Positions 12,101 to 26,223 of a stretch of 27,964 bases of DNA are shown here, in pieces. Where the stretch lies: NCBI GenBank assembly GCA_003568945.1, contig BDIP01000097.1, positions 3,903 through 31,866 of the forward strand, in the 5' to 3' direction. The position numbers were made by a program, and so were the translations under genes. The notes under the pieces are model-generated. The model had not been told where the DNA came from and made no database searches. It saw nothing but the letters and a program-made list of their open reading frames with translations. Position 1 is the stretch's first letter, and each line of letters starts with the position of its first letter. This DNA is from Kipferlia bialata. Lineage: Eukaryota; Fornicata.

Positions 12101-15100
12101 GACAGATAGCATATCATGTATGTCCTATTTAGATGTATGAACTACACGTACACCGATCGAGAAACTGCCATCGCAAAGGTGTGGTCCTTCAACAGTCCCT
12201 CAGCCGCATGGGTGTCTGCCTTGGCTGCGTCTCTCTCCTTCTCTCTCTCTCTCTCCTTGTCAGTCACAGCTGTCCTGTGCTCATGGGCGTGGGTGTGCTT
12301 GTGACTGGTGCTGTCAAGGTCCAGGGACAGACATAAACAGTGGGAGAAGACAGGGACCAGCGTGCCTGGGGTGGGATAGGGTCACACAGTTAAGCGGAAG
12401 GATTACAACAGTACATAATCATGTACAAGAGTTGCGGTTGTAAACTCCCCCGTACCATCTGATGCCCTTGTCGTGTGGTTGCTGAGCCCTGCTGTGTGTG
12501 TGTCCCCTGCCACAGACACATCTGCCAGGTGGTGGCAGAAGGGGGGCAGTAGGTTACCAGCAGCGTGTACCGCCCATGTCTTGCCAACCCTCCTACCACT
12601 GGTCAGGACAGCAGGCACACCGAATGTCATACAGGCTGCTAGACCGTGACAGAAGGCACGGTTGGTGGGGGTGAGGACAGGGGGGAGGGTCCACCTGGGG
12701 TGAGGGGGAGGCTAGGGGGAGAACTGTTCCCATAGCAGTAGTGAACACCAACTCAAGACCTTGGGAGGTTACAACTACACACTGCCACCGATACCTGGGG
12801 TGTGTCATGAAGAACTCGTCCACTGCCACTGGGTCTCTGAGGGTGTACAGCTCCATCTGGCAATCGTCGGGGTTGAACCTGGGGGTTGGTACGCAAGAGA
12901 GTACTATCATATGCAGAAATCCAACGTATGACACACTAGAGCTATTGATTCACCCACCTCAGAGCCTCAAATGCCTCTGGTTCAAGCCCCTCTGGGAAGC
13001 AGTCACAGATGGCCTGGTGGGACACATCCACAAACCCAGCATGGGTGGCCCTGAGAGAGTCCAGAGCATGCTCCTGGGGTGTGAGGAGGGAGGTAGGGGG
13101 TAGGCAGAGGGGTAAGGAAGACCTATTGTCCACACACATATGTGGCTATCCCATAGTAGCCACCGATGGCCCACCTGTGTAGTGATGTCGACCATTGTGT
13201 TGTATATGTCGGGGCTGTAACAGACCCTCAGGGCGGACAGGACAGAGTAGGATGAGTACACTGGGGGTGAGGGACCAGAAGGGGGAAGACCTGATATAGA
13301 AACAACCATGAATGTAGATACCACTCACCACATGCAAATGCGGCCATGAAGAGAGACACCGAGTGCCCCATTGGGCTGTCTGACCCAAAGGAAGAGAAGA
13401 AGACGGGTGATGGGTGTACATGCATGACTGGGCCTAGGGGGTCAGAAGGAGGTGGGAGGGAGAGTCGGTCTCATTCACAATATATATTGATACAGGAAAC
13501 AGCCATGACCAACAACCAATACTCATGCCTCGTACCTACGTTGGGGAGGCTGAACACCCCTGTGTCTGCATGTAACTGGGGCACATGGATACGGCCATTC
13601 TCGGCATCGCCTAGCGATTAGAGGTCCGATAACACAATACTGAAGAAGCATCATGTATCCCTGTGATATCTATCTATAGATATATACATGCGGTTGCCAC
13701 TCTCTACCCATCTGCCCCCCACCTGTCTGTATGTCTGAGGGGTGGGGTCTCAGGACCACCGCACCCCACTCAGAGAGGGTCCACATGCAGAGAGCCTGAG
13801 GGGTGAGGAATGGGGGTGGGGGCTATAGTATATTACACAGCCCATAGAGTGTAAGTCCATGATCTATACATCCACCCACCTGCATGAATGAGCCCTGCAG
13901 GCCTGTGAGTTCCACCCCCAGGGCACTGTCGAGTATCTCCACAAACCGTGACACAGCACCGAGGAAGAAGGCAAAGGAGTCGGTCGTGTCTGGGGGTGGG
14001 AGGATGGAATGCGATAGCATACTAATCATTACATACATACATCCACCCTGTCCGTACCTGCAATATCTGGTGTTGTGCCTGTGCTATGCTCCAGGGCATG
14101 GGTGAATGCACGGGTCAGTCTCAGGGCGTCCACACCCACCCGAAGGTGGTGGCATCTGGGCAGTCAGAAGACATAAAGATGAAATAGTATGTAGAGTGTG
14201 TAACTACACTGAACAATGCTAGAGCACTCTATCCCCCCTAACCTGAAGTGTGTGTGAGTGGGTGCCGTTGGACTGATGTATATGCACCGGTGTGTGATCT
14301 CATGCTTCCCCAGCATGGCGTGTGTCGCATGGTCCCTGTCCCCATGTCTGCCAGTATGGAGACCATGCCTGTCGAAGGACATGTCGATGATCTGGGGGGT
14401 GAGCAAGTAGGGGACAGTTAGAATATATACACATGTCAATATACACGTGTCAGTACATACCTCCCACACCCCCTGGGGCACTGTGGAGTGGTACATGTCC
14501 TCAGGGTGTAGTCTGACAACACACTCCTTGTGGGCTAGATGGGCTGCATGCTCGGCAACAGCACGGGCAATGTGCACACAGTCACTGGGGTGAGAGTGTG
14601 TATAGATTAGCATGACTCCATGTATGTATACATCACTCTCTACAGAGACATACCTCTGCACCCACACCATTGATGCATCTCCCTCCATCAGTGCACACAT
14701 ACACTTGGCAGTATAGACACCTATGCCAGACAGAAGACCATGGCCTGGCAGTCAGGAAATAGAGCAAGGAGATGGTATCGTAATCGTACATAAGAGAGCA
14801 ATACTCGATAGTGAAACTATCTAGTGCCTATCCACCCACCTTCGCCATAGTCGAGATCTCCAGCCCCAGTGTAGCTAGACCCAAATGCTGCTGCCACAGC
14901 ATAGTGGAGTCCTTCCCTGGCATCTGGGGCAAAGGAGACTGGGAGTCAGGGGGTGAGGGCAGAGACAGAGACGGTGGTTGCATGATTTACATATATGACC
15001 CTAGTAAGGCACCTGAGAGGTACTTGAGAATGGCTGTCTCTGGGGTGTCGACTCCATGCCTGCCCCTCTCTCTCTCTCTCTCCCCCTCACTGACACTGCT

Positions 15101-18100
15101 CTCATCGTCATACCGGTCCCCCTCCTCCATGCCACCAAGGTCGAGGCCCTGGGCGGTGCTGGGTCAGGGAGGGATATTGGTATATAGTAATCAGGACGGT
15201 ACACAAATACTGAGATAGATATACAAATAGTATGGGCAGCATTGAAGTCGGGAGGTCACAGACATCGATAAGTGAGAGGTAGTATAGCCCCTAATACCTG
15301 ATGCGCATGGCCACTGCAACGTCACTAGGCTCCAGGAAGAGCTGTCATGAGTCATGGGAGTGAGGAGTTTCTCTTTCAATGTACACCAAGTCTATGTAAT
15401 GTGCATATGTGTGGTGAAGTTGAAACTGTCAATGCCCCCAATACAGCAGACTCCACCTGTGTGCCGCTCTGGGCGTATGTGTTGCGAAGGGCCAGGCATG
15501 GTCTGCCCGTGCTCTTGGGTATGTATCTGAGACGCTCAGGGGGTGGGCGGATGTCAATGTATCTGGGAGTCAGACACACAAAGAGAGATACAACCCAGAA
15601 TTCAGTATATGGCCCTGTAAACTAAGCTTATTCGCTAATGCTTCGTATATCCTCCATAAGCTTCACTTCCCAATCCATCCATACCTGATCAACCCGTTCT
15701 GGGGCATGTCCTTGGGTACAATGAAGGGGCCTGGGGGTCAGGGGGGTAGGATATAAGAAAGGATGACGTGGTAGAGGAATATCCACGCCCACAAAGAAGC
15801 AGCAGAGAATGTGTGAATACACCCACTGTTCCCAACCAATGGTCCATACCTGGTACAAGCACTGGCAGGTACACGAGGAGTGTCCCAACCGAGTGCTCAC
15901 TGGGGTGTGCCTGTCCCTTGCCTAGGGGGGGACGCACCACACACAGATCAGTATCAGTGGACTAGAGGTGAGGATGAGATAGGAGGGTTATGGTCTCTAC
16001 TATACACCCACCTGTAGGTATGGCCTCTCTGGCCCCGATGCATAAGGCATCTCCCCCCCAGCATGCAGTGTCTGTGCTATAGTACCTACCATGTCAACAT
16101 GGCCGGTGGGGGCACTCTCAAGACCTGTGGGGTTAGAGAGAATAATAATATAGTCACATTCACATAGTAGACTGACACTCACCCACTAGCAGCACGCAGT
16201 GTCCCTCCAGGAGTAGGTTGCTTAGTTGACAGGCCATGTCTGCGGGGTCTCTGTGCTGGGTGGCACACACGACACACAGGCTGTTGCCAAGGAACCTGGC
16301 CAGCTGACAGTGAGGGTAAACGTATTTATGTATACATAGAGACATAGAGGGACGACTATAACAGTATATGAGTCTGTGTCCGTACCGTGCATATGTAGCT
16401 GGTGGTATCTGGCAGTGATGCAGTGAGTGATGCACACAGGCCAGCCGTGACACCCCTACCCAGTAGGGACATGAGCTGGGGCGTGGCATAGTCTGTACGG
16501 CAGTGGTCATCCCTGGAGAAGCCTGGAGGTAGGAGGGTATGGAGTAGTGTATATGGAATACACTGTATATACACACATCTGCCCATACCGTGAGGTGGCA
16601 GCTCTGCCTGTGTGACGGCCCCCAGCCAGTCATATCCAAAGTGTCGGAGGTGCACACCCAGGGAGGATATGCACAGGGGGGCCTGGGGGTGGGTATGTTG
16701 GTGATTCTGTATCGATTGTACATATAGATACATGTACCTTGTCGCTGTACATGTATCTGCTGAGACACATGGCAGACAGCACAGGCTGGTACACACCAGA
16801 GGCACTAGACTCAAGGTCAGTGTCGGTGGGGTTATCAGTGTGGGCATCTGGGCTGTATGTGCAGTTGTTGAGCCACTTCTCTGGTGTCATGGGAAGACGT
16901 GGTATTCATATACATAAAGAGAATTCACAAGGGCACCAAATACTACTAATACACAACTCAAACCAACCCACACATCCCTCCACCCCTACCTGCCCAGTGC
17001 GTGACATACTCATAGACATGCACCCTAGGATGGTCCAGGGGTATAGTCAGCTGGGCCAGGCACTCCTGCCCTGCTGTCTTGATAGCAGATGGGGCATCGT
17101 GTAGATCACAGGAGAAACATGCCTAAGAGTGGGAGGTATGAGAGGTATGAAGGGACATTGTAGATGACGAAAGGTACGTACCCTCCTGAGCGTATCGTGT
17201 AGCCACGTACTCACTCCCACAAACTGTGCATGGAAGGGTCTAGCCCAGAAGGCTGTCATGTCACCTGGGAGTGAGTAAGGGTGGATGTGATATGTCGGCA
17301 ATTCGTCAGGCGTGTATGTATGACACCGGCCGCACCCTCCTCTAGTTCCTGTATGGCCATGTCACACTCATGTCTGAAGGCATCTCTCATGGGCTGTCTC
17401 ACAACCCTAGCGGTCAGATAATGGGACATGACTGGGGATATGCAGATATATGGAGTGAACTCAGAATGGAACCAGCAAGGCATCTGCACCCACCTGGCCA
17501 GCAGCCCCCTGACCCTGGGTAGGTCCACAGGGGACAGCAGGTGGAGGACCTCAGTGCGGGTGGGGTCGCGTACACAGGAGGTGAGGCCTGGGGTGAGGGG
17601 TAACACAACGCAGAGATGGATAGAAAGAGGGATAAATAGCCTAGACTACAGGATGATACACCATGTACATATCTAGACCATCCCCACCTGTAATCACCCA
17701 CTTTGTCTCTCTGTCTGCCTCCCCCTCACTGTCATATGCATCACTGTCCTCCGTGTCTGTGTCCATACAAGGGCCAGAGACTAGGGGGCCATCGATGTGT
17801 ACAGGAGACACGATGAATCTGGGGTGGGAGAGAGAGAGAGGAGGAGTGTAGAAGTCGTCGTAGAAAGTACAGGAACATTCACATGCATATTTCAATATAT
17901 ACACCCGTACCCGTCGATGTGGAAGAGGGACAGGGGAGCAATTGCATGGAACATGTCTTGGGTGTCACACAAGGGGACAAGGTGGGGAGGGGTGTGTGCG
18001 AGGTGGGGGGTCTAGGGTGAGGAAGGCACTCTCACTAGATATACATGTACTGATACTGATATCACCTATACTCATTGGTAACATAACCGTATACATACCC

Positions 18101-21100
18101 ATACACATCCCATACCTCCATGTAGTGTGCATTGTCCGGTACAGTCATGAGGCCCCTGATAGTGTGTCTCTGGGGGACATCATCCCCCTCGCCCACACTA
18201 CCCTCTGCCTCTGCCTCTGTCTCTCCGTCTATGACACAGGCCAGGGACTGGTGCATGTGCCGGGCCTGGGGGTGAGGGGGAGGTGATGCTAATGCGTGTA
18301 TTTACCAGGCAATAACCCAAAACAAAAACACCCACCTGTATGCGATGTACCACTGGTGTGAGTGAGCATATCAGGCCATGCACCCCTTCTGCCAGGTCAC
18401 TGTCCATGAGTACATCCAGTAGTCTGGCCCTGGCCCTACCGGACACACTGCGCCTAAGGAGGTACCACTGGAGGTGAGGCACTGCCAAGAGATGGGTAGA
18501 TACATGGGGTACAGGGTACCTTTCTAACTGCGTGGTGGTATATGTGCTTGTTCCTCTCGTTGCCAGATGGTGACACCAGCAGATGCCCTAAGGACAGGTA
18601 CTGCTGGGCATGGAGCAGAAGGGAGCCTGGGGTGAGGGGCAACATCTATCTCATATATAGTACATCACACATCATACATCTTTACCTGTGTGCATGGCCC
18701 ATAGTGCAGTACGCTCCAGCTGTCTGGCCCTGGCCGTGATGGACAGGGGGTACTGGGACCCAACGTCCCTGGGGGTGAGACGGACAGGGGTGTGAAATGT
18801 ATGCTGGGGTACATACATATACGCAGTTACATAGCAGGCTGACGTGCTCACCTCTGCACAAATAGGATAATGGATCGCAGGGTGTCGAAGAATGAGTCTG
18901 GGAGTGGGAACCCGTCCTGTAGCACCTAGGGGTAAGGGGGTGGGTATGGGTAGTAGCATGTTAAGCACCAGTGGGTATACAGTCTGTCTGCACTGCTGTG
19001 TGTACCTTCTCCTGTGCCACCTCTGCTGTCCATGTCTCCATGGCAGTGTCACACGCATCAAGGCGGGTCTCAACCTTGGGTGAGGGGGTACAGAAGTAGA
19101 CCGTAACATTCTGAAGCCACATCAGAGCCCGTACCTCAGCCTCTGCCTCTGCCTCCTGCACAGCCTGTGTCACTGTGTCTAGCATAGACAGGGCACCCGC
19201 AGAGAGTAGGTCCCCACACGTCACAGACCCTAGCCTGACAGTCAGACAACTGAATGTACTGGTAAATGTACATAACTATATACACACCTAAGCACTGGCA
19301 GCCCTGTCTCACTCTCCAGTACATCCAGGTGCCTCTGCTGCAGGGCGGGTGAGGCTAGCAGACACACCAACTCAATGGTCGGCATGAGGGCACGGCGCTT
19401 ACTGGGGGTCAGGGGGGGTGAAGGGACATATATACATTCTAAGGGTGTATCACTACCTGTGCAAGGCCTGGGAGAAGGTGAGGTTGGGGTGCCTCTCGAC
19501 ACCTCCTCTGGCGCGACCCACCCCCTCTCCCTCTCCCTCTCCTTCTCCCTGTGTCTCTGTCTCCTCCGTGCCTAGGTATGCGTCGTGCATCTCATGCACA
19601 CACTCACCCATGCTGGACAGGGTCTGGGGGGAGGGGGAGAGGGAAGGAAGCGGGGAGACGTAGTAACACAGAAAATCCACAACGCCATAATCCCATCATG
19701 TACCCTACACATACACCCACCTCCTTCAGGTTCTGTGGGTCCAGGTCCTGCACAGGCACAGATGAGAGACCGACCTCAAAGGCAGAGGCATCCCTCAGCA
19801 GAGACAGACACCTGGGGTGGGAGAGATACATACAAGTACACCCTCGTGGTAGAAATTACGGATGTGAATACCGCAACTTATGTTGTATGTCTCTGCCTAC
19901 CTGTGGAGCAGTGATGGGTGCCCAGGGACAGACATGAGGGGGTCAGTGAGGGGGTCGGTAGGAGACTCACCCCCAGTGGCAGTGAGACTGAGTGCCATAG
20001 TGGGACTGGGTGTGGGTGTGTGTCCCAGCATGTCCTGCCACTCAGACAGGACAGAGGCACAGCGGGTGGCACCACTGGCAGTTAGGGGTGTATTTACATA
20101 GAGATACAGATATCACATGGCACCACCATACACAACCACACAATAGAAAGAATGGACACGAATGATAGTACACATGCCAGCGTACCCTATTGCCTGAACC
20201 AGTTCACCAAGGACCTCACACAGAGACACGTCACATCTGGAGTGAGATGTGATAGTGGTGTGAAAACAGGAGGGCGAGAACGTATGTTAAAACTATGGTT
20301 GGCAGGGACTGAAATGTAATGTATATCAGAGATACCCACCTCTTCTTCGGCCTTGTGTATGGCACAAATGCCTTGTTAGGCGTAGCGTTCTGCATGCCCA
20401 TACACCCAACTGAGGCGGATACGATGCCCAGGGACCTAGGCAGCAGAACAGCAGATGTAGGGGCCCCACCCTGTGCTGTGACAGGTAGGCCTGACAGTAC
20501 CTCCAAGGCTAGGACTAGACCGGACTCAGCGATGAAGGTGTCAACTCCTGCGGTGAGATACTATGTACATTTACGAAGAGCTGCCACTATCCGCCTCACC
20601 TTCGGCTGACCCCTCGTCTCCACTGACCACTAGAAGTGGAGAGGCTGGGAATACTATGGGGGAGAATGCGGCTACAACGGCATCGGGGCTGTCCTCCACA
20701 CCCCTCTCCTCCATACCAGTGTCTGGGTTAGAGGGGTACATACATGGTACACATAGTGAGTGATGCATAGTGAGAGACCACCCACCCTGCAGATATGCCT
20801 GTGCCAGAGTAGATGACAACCCTGACACGGCACGGCACTTGGACACAAGCTCGCTGGGAGTGAGACATCCATGTATAAACATATAGGGCATGAATCAGAC
20901 AGGACCGAAAGGAAGATGCGTGGCAAGAATTGAGATCTCGCCATGACCCTGTAGGCACCCCAACCTTGACAGGCCCTTGAGCCACACATCGAGACACTGC
21001 ATCTGGTGCATCATCCTCTGGTGGACAGTGGCGGTGGAGGTCTCTAGGGCCTGGGGTCAGAGGCAGGGAATGCAACATATATACATGTACATATATAGCA

Positions 21101-24100
21101 GAGCCGACTCAGAGATACGTACACTGAGTGAGGACGGCAGGTGTGTGACAAAGGATGTGACTCTGGCTATGTTGACGTGGGTGTCTATGGGCACTAGGCA
21201 CCCATCTGTCAACAGGGTGTCACAGTACACACGCAACAACTCCACACAGGCCTCCCAGTCGCCTGGGGGTGAGGGGTATTGATAAGGGATAGAGACATTA
21301 CAGGTTATATACACATAATATATACAAACAAGTACACAGATTAATTGTGTATGGGTGCTACCATTACATACCTAGGGCCTGGGTGAGCGTCTCTAAGAGA
21401 CGCTGCACTGCCTGTAGCTCTGAGGGATATCGGATATCGGCAGTCAGGGACTGGGGTGAGTGGTGATACATACTAGTTTCTATGTGTACAATAACAATGA
21501 CTCCATACATCCTCATACCTTGTTCACTGCCTGAGCTGTCCTAAGGGCACAGAGCGTGGCCTCACCCAGCAGCTGACAGTGCCTGTAAGGTAAGTATGGA
21601 ATAGACACAGTGCACTGAACCCTCCCCTCCCTACCTGTCCCTGGACTCCATCCTGCCCCTGTGCAGTGTATCTAGCATGGCTGTCTTGGCAGCAGTCAGG
21701 TCAGACATGCCTCCTGGGGTGAGGAGGGAGAAACTACTGGACAGGGCCATATATCACAGAGGTTTCATATTACTATATGTCTAAATGCCTAGGGCCAACT
21801 GGGAAGGTACACACCTCCATAGTACGCAGTCTCGGGTAGGGAGAGTATGAATCCTTCGAAGTCTTGGAGGACGGCCTGGGGTTGGTGACGATGGTAATGC
21901 ATGGACATTAGCAGAGGGCCTACCGTACTCAGATACACCCACTCTCACCTTCTCAGCGGCACAGACCTCTCTTGACAGTGCACTGTCCAGGATAGAAGGG
22001 GGGTAGAGCACCCTATCCCCCCCATCCTTGACTGTGTCTCCCCCTGCCTGTCTCATACAAGAGAACAGGGCAGCGTACCCCCCCTCCACCCCAGTCAGGG
22101 ATAGGAGGGCATGGTCGGACAGACAAAGGGGCTGGTTCAGACGCTGGGGTGAGACACATAGGCCAAGGAATCAGGGAGATAGAACACACATACGAGGCCT
22201 AGTAGTACCTTCTCTATGGCCTGTGTCAGACACCTATGGGTCTGCAGCATGGGGGGTATCACTCGGCAGTAGGGGGCCCCTGGGTGAGAGGGGTAGTCGC
22301 ACTATAGAACAAGGTGTCTGCATAGGATGGTAAACATGTGTGGTCTTCAGAGATAACAAGGTATCCGAGAGAAGTGGATCCAAACCCACTCACTTAGGGC
22401 ATCTGCGTAGCTAGGCATGCACTGTGTGAGTGGCAGTGTCTCAGTGGGTGAGTGCACTGAGGGGTCATGGGTGCACTGCCACACACTGGGAGTCAGAGGG
22501 GGGATGCATACTTGGACAGAGTAGTGAGGGTATCAATACATCTTAACACACCTGAACGACTTCATGAGTGCCCACATCCCCCTCTCCATCACTTCAGGCG
22601 CCTGTTCCTTCGTGAGGGGTCCCGTCACCTCCCATAGGACATGTCCATCACCAGTGTCTGGGTCGGTGTCTGTATGTGTATGGGTGTCCTCATGTGCAGA
22701 TAGACTAGGGTGGACAGGCAGCACATACACAGGGTACTTGGGGACAGGGGCCACAGTCACAGAGGGGGGAGACCCATCTATACCAGGGGTCACTACCTGT
22801 GGTCAGATACTGGGAGACACATGCGGAGTGGGGGGTATGGATACACATACATATATATAATCACCACAATCACATTGATGTCACCTTCACTGCGTGATTC
22901 CCCTGTACATATGCCCATATGTCTAGGCCTGTCTCTATCTGTGTGTCACTGTCCAATCGGCCAGACGCAGAGGTCGGGGTGGGGGGCTGTTCTAGAGATG
23001 AGGCGAGATTGGGTGTGTTTCATTGCATCAAAGAGACACTGCTCCAAATATACCCTCTATAATATACATACACACATGCCCCCACCTTGTCTAGGCAGCG
23101 ACATGCAGGGTGGGGTCAGGTAGTGCTCAGGGTGCATGTCCTCCAGCATGGCACGCCAGGGCAGGGAGAAGAGGTCTCCAGCGGTGCCTGGGTCAGTATA
23201 CTGAACAGCAGAACACGAAACCCCAATACCAAACAGTAGAAGATTGGATAGAGACGAATATATACACATGTAATGAAGCAGTACCTAGACACGCTGCTGC
23301 CATGACGTCCAGCATCCTGAGGGTCCGCCTTGCCTTGTGTCTAAGGGTGTCAGACACATGGGCACGCAGACACGACTCATCCACACACACACTCTGGGGT
23401 GGGTTAAGTAACACGATGCGATGAGATAGAAGAGCCTAAGAGACAAGAGGGAGTAAACAACTGGGGGTGGGATGAATACATCATCATATACCACTCACCT
23501 GTATGGTGCCTGGTGTGCTTGTGCCTGCCTTGACAATGGCAGACAGCTGGGGGTGAGTACAGGGGGATCGGGGTATGTGGCACTATACAAGAATAGCTCA
23601 TTCCCACCTGGTTTCTCTGGCTAGTCACCACCTCAGCCTTGACGAGTGTCTCAATGTCCTAGGGTCAGGGGGAGGGGGTTGTGGAGTAGTTGAACAATCC
23701 ACCTAATAATAATACACTCAAAGTGCAGTCTCCTACCTGCTTTGACGTGACTCTGAGTGTCTCCAGCACTCTCTCTCTCACCACATCCTGCAGCACTCTG
23801 TTGATCATGCCCACATACTCTGGTGTCAGACTTGTGGGTTGCAGAATCGATATATGGAGTCACAGGAATGTGTCAAACTACATACAACACGTGTCACCTT
23901 CTGTACTATCCAGGCTCTCCAGTACACTCTGTGGCGAGTATGACCCATCCCCTGATGGTGTGACATGGGGCAGGGGGGTCACCATGATGTGGGGAGGGGA
24001 GGACAGCTCAAAGAGAGCAACCTGGGGTGAGGGACGATAGTATGTTGAATGTATGTATAGTGTAAGTAATTCACTAGACACCCCCACCTTGAAGCCCTCC

Positions 24101-26185
24101 AACAGTCTCTGGGGATCCATGAGGACTGCCTGGGGGGTGATGGACTGAAGCAGACGCACCACCTGAGGCATTAGAGATATAGACACACACACATATACAC
24201 ACACACACATATACACACACACATAAATATACATATACACAATGGATGGTCACCTCCGAGAGTGTTGTCTGGTACTGTCTGACAGACGGACCAAGTACGG
24301 GGTCCAGGACCTGAGGGTGAGGTAGAGAGAGTATACATGTGTACAGACAACACAACAACATGTATACCGAGAAAACTCCACCAACAGAAAGTGACAGTAA
24401 ATGCAGAGCATCAACCACTATGTTCTATCATTGAACACCGCACCATGAGGTTGTCCTGCAGCCATGCTGCCCTGGCCTTGACCTCAGCCTTGCCTATCCT
24501 GAGTACTTCAGACAGTGCATCCCTAGGGCTGTAGTGCACACAGGTCAGGGTGGAGAGGGGGGTGGACCTGGCAGCCAATAGGCTGGTCTGGGGGGTGAGA
24601 CCATGGGGCAGGTGGATGGTAGTGCTTATGAGACAACTTTACAAGTGTACACACACCATACCTCGACCTCCTTCTGGACGTCCTTGGGGAGGGTGCCTTC
24701 TTCTCTCCCTGTCACCAGAAGAGCTATGCGTCTTAGGGTCTGGGGTCAGGGAGAGCTGGGATGGCGAATGTTCCAAGAGGTATCAGTGTGTGTGTGCTCT
24801 GGTATATATATATAATGAGAGAGAGACTCGGACCGTACCTCCTGAGCCATGTGCTCATACCCCTTGGCCCTGTCGCCTGTAGGTATGGGGTTAGGGGCAT
24901 TGGTACTGGCATGTCCATCTGTCACACTACCCTCTCTCCCCATATCACCTGACCCATCACTGGATAGGTCGATGCAAGATGCATCCACTGACTCTAACTG
25001 TATAGTCTCTGGGGTGTGTGTCCCCTCTAGTGAGGCAGGGGCATCAGGATCCCCTGCTATCAACAGCATGGACCCTTCTAGATGGGCACGTCTGTCCTGC
25101 CTCTCACGCTGCCTGGAGTGGGATCGGTCGGTATCACTGCACAGAGAATATATATATATATATAGAAGAATAGTCTCCTACATGTACCTGATGCGCTGTG
25201 TCTCTACCATCAGGATGGACCCTGCCGTGTCGCCAGTCCTGCCACCAGGGCCATCCAACTGGGGGTGAGGGAGATGACATACATATATATACCATAAATG
25301 CACCATGTGTCCCATACCTCCAGCACTCCTTGGAGAGACAGGGTCTCGGGTAGGCCTGCCACACTCTGGGGGGGGACAGGCACGAAACAGGATGCATGTA
25401 GGGAATAGGTCTCTCCCTGAATGTGAGGCGTTGGCTAGAGGGATGCAAGAGGGTCTAAAGAGTCAGCTTCATCTGGCCTATGACATGTATGACATGTACC
25501 CCTACATTCCCATCGTACCTGTACTGTGTGGACTGTGACAGTGTGCCTCAGAGGGTTGTACCCTATCAGTGTGCATGCCACCCATGGGTCTCCTCCGTTT
25601 GCCTCGGCAGTCTCTGCGCCAATATCACTAGCACTACCCACATCAGGGTCTGTGTCTGATGGCTCTGTGTCACTGTCATCACCCTCCATGTCTACATCAA
25701 CAACCCCATCCACACCTATGGCCAGGGACGGATGCATCTGATAGGGTGAGAGACATGGGACACAGGGACAGGGAGGAGAGGACCTGATGGTATAACACTA
25801 TACACAATGTATATATGCTACTTCTGCTCCATACCTGTTGGGATGCGGACAGGTACAGAGAGGAGTATGAGGGGACAGAGCAGTACCCAACAGTACCCTC
25901 CCCCGCCCTACCTATCCCACCATCCACTGACATCATGACACTAGCGGGGGAGAGAGAGAGAGAGGGAAGGGGGGTTGTGGCACTGGTATCCCCCTTGTCC
26001 CCTCTGCACAGTAGACTGGGGCACTTGGCCATGCAGTCTCGGAGGGAGGCACTGCGCTGCGCATTGAACCTGGGGTTATGTGGGATATATGAACGGGGAA
26101 TGAATGGATGGAAGATAAAATAGATAAGTAGAGAAGATGTGGAACATATAGGAGAGCAGCTCCAAAGTGTAAATTGGGGGTTGGG

Positions 26186-26223
<38 letters not shown>

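Noticed and set aside
12456-12694. Single P-loop read as a midasin- or RNF213-type giant AAA protein, or a STAND ATPase
   Set aside because: The linker signature, AAA1, AAA5 and AAA6 landmarks and the C-terminal VPQW motif occur in dynein order and spacing.
24181-24240. CRISPR-like or other structured repeat array
   Set aside because: It is a simple CA/TA microsatellite without spacers, in a eukaryotic intron.
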